The position numbers and the translations under genes are program-made. From Bifidobacterium mizhiense (lineage in GTDB: Bacteria; Actinomycetota; Actinomycetes; Actinomycetales; Bifidobacteriaceae), in NCBI RefSeq assembly GCF_020884755.1, contig NZ_BPWE01000001.1:682001-746000 (forward strand): 64,000 bases of DNA. Direction: 5' to 3'. The notes under the pieces are model-generated. The model was not told the DNA's origin, searched no databases, and saw only the letters and a program-made list of their open reading frames with translations. Positions 63,570 to 64,000 of the stretch are shown one piece after another. Each line of letters begins with the position of its first letter. The stretch's first letter is position 1.

Positions 63570-64000
63570 TCAGACCAGCAGGGTGCAGAAAAGAGCCTCG
63601 AAGTCCAGGAGCGGCGAACCGTTGGCAGCCAGCCTCCTGCGAGCCCGGGCGATCAGCTGAATGCGGTCGATAGCCCCCTGCCTGGAGAGTCTGACGGACA
63701 GATCGGCAATTGCCGCCCGATTCTCCAGATTGACCAAGCCAGCCTTCTCCTCGGCACCGTTCTGCAGGACGCCCACATCACGGTAGACGCTGGCCAGGGT
63801 GCTCAGATTGCGGTCCAGCACATCCCGGGTCAGCCTGGTGACCCGCCGACGGACCTGATCCTTGCCCCCCAAGGCGTGGTAGGCCCCGCGCAGCTGCCGG
63901 GGAATGCGCTCCTTGTCCCTGAGCCCGTTGATCTGCCGAAACTCCCGCTCGTCCCTGGCCACCTCGTCGTCTACGGTGGCAGTGGCCTGATCACGGGCCG
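63570..64000 (-). CDS. DNA polymerase III delta' subunit, C-terminal part (cut by window edge)
   Basis: C-terminal fragment with the open frame continuing past the window edge. The visible part resembles the C-terminal domain of actinobacterial delta' (HolB): helices rich in Arg (KDQVRRRVTRLTRDVLDRNLSTLASVYRDVGVLQNGAEEKAGLVN), then RLSRQGAIDRIQLIARARRRLAANGSPLLDFEALF. The AAA+ core would lie outside. Only this domain is visible, so the call rests on layout and recalled family similarity and is less certain than full-length genes. The stop is at 63570. Confidence 0.6.
   Translation of the reverse strand, partial: ARDQATATVDDEVARDEREFRQINGLRDKERIPRQLRGAYHALGGKDQVRRRVTRLTRDVLDRNLSTLASVYRDVGVLQNGAEEKAGLVNLENRAAIADLSVRLSRQGAIDRIQLIARARRRLAANGSPLLDFEALFCTLLV

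Overview
The window reads as a chromosomal segment of a Bifidobacterium, most likely a bee-gut type (B. asteroides/indicum group). This rests on high-GC actinobacterial codon use, a GlnR-type orphan regulator, an actinobacterial Rho with an Arg/Asn/Asp-rich insert, a DUF2469 gene, a gatC-gatA-gatB cluster, a HAIR (HspR) element in front of clpB, and a sugar metabolism rich in PTS and LacI/GntR genes. The genus is an inference from gene content. The species-group guess is weaker.

Positions 1-8573 are housekeeping and transport: a DUF3290/DUF421 membrane pair (the first cut by the window edge), the Mn exporter mntP behind a structured leader, a small membrane protein, glnR, nth (endonuclease III), an anchored peptide-type solute-binding protein and valS. 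Positions 8574-18890 hold two giant LPxTG surface proteins (1829 and 1251 aa) with a chorismate mutase gene between them. Each protein is a train of modules: InlB-type B-repeat, half of a TIG-like domain, seven RCC1 repeats (one full propeller), then the other half of the TIG-like domain. There are three modules in the first protein and two in the second.

Positions 18891-42354 contain rho, a TetR regulator, an FAD oxidoreductase, DUF2469 plus an acetyltransferase, gatCAB, an overlapping four-gene operon (phosphoribosyltransferase-like protein, SpoU methyltransferase, ABC ATPase with altered catalytic residues, permease), rmuC, a pseudo-P-type ATPase that has lost every catalytic motif, clpB, a fumarylacetoacetate hydrolase-family protein, a YggS-type PLP protein, a glutamyl-Q tRNA(Asp) synthetase and a LacI regulator.

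Positions 42355-64000 are accessory and sugar-related. A translationally coupled operon joins an ABC importer (binding lipoprotein, fused permease, ATPase) to a 2H phosphoesterase, with the LacI gene directly downstream. Next come an amidohydrolase, a GntR regulator, a UlaA-type PTS EIIA-B-C set, an aquaglyceroporin, tRNA-Lys, formate-THF ligase, a C69 dipeptidase, a PEBP protein, and a second UlaA-type EIIA-B-C set downstream of ptsI. ptsH and a LacI regulator diverge from ptsI across a palindrome-rich control region. The window ends inside a gene resembling the DNA polymerase III delta' subunit.

The most notable points are the nested TIG/RCC1 architecture, the pseudo-P-type ATPase, the ABC ATPase lacking its Walker B glutamate and H-loop histidine, the 2H phosphoesterase coupled to an importer, and a recurrent leaderless-promoter pattern (TAnnnT, 6-8 nt, ATG).
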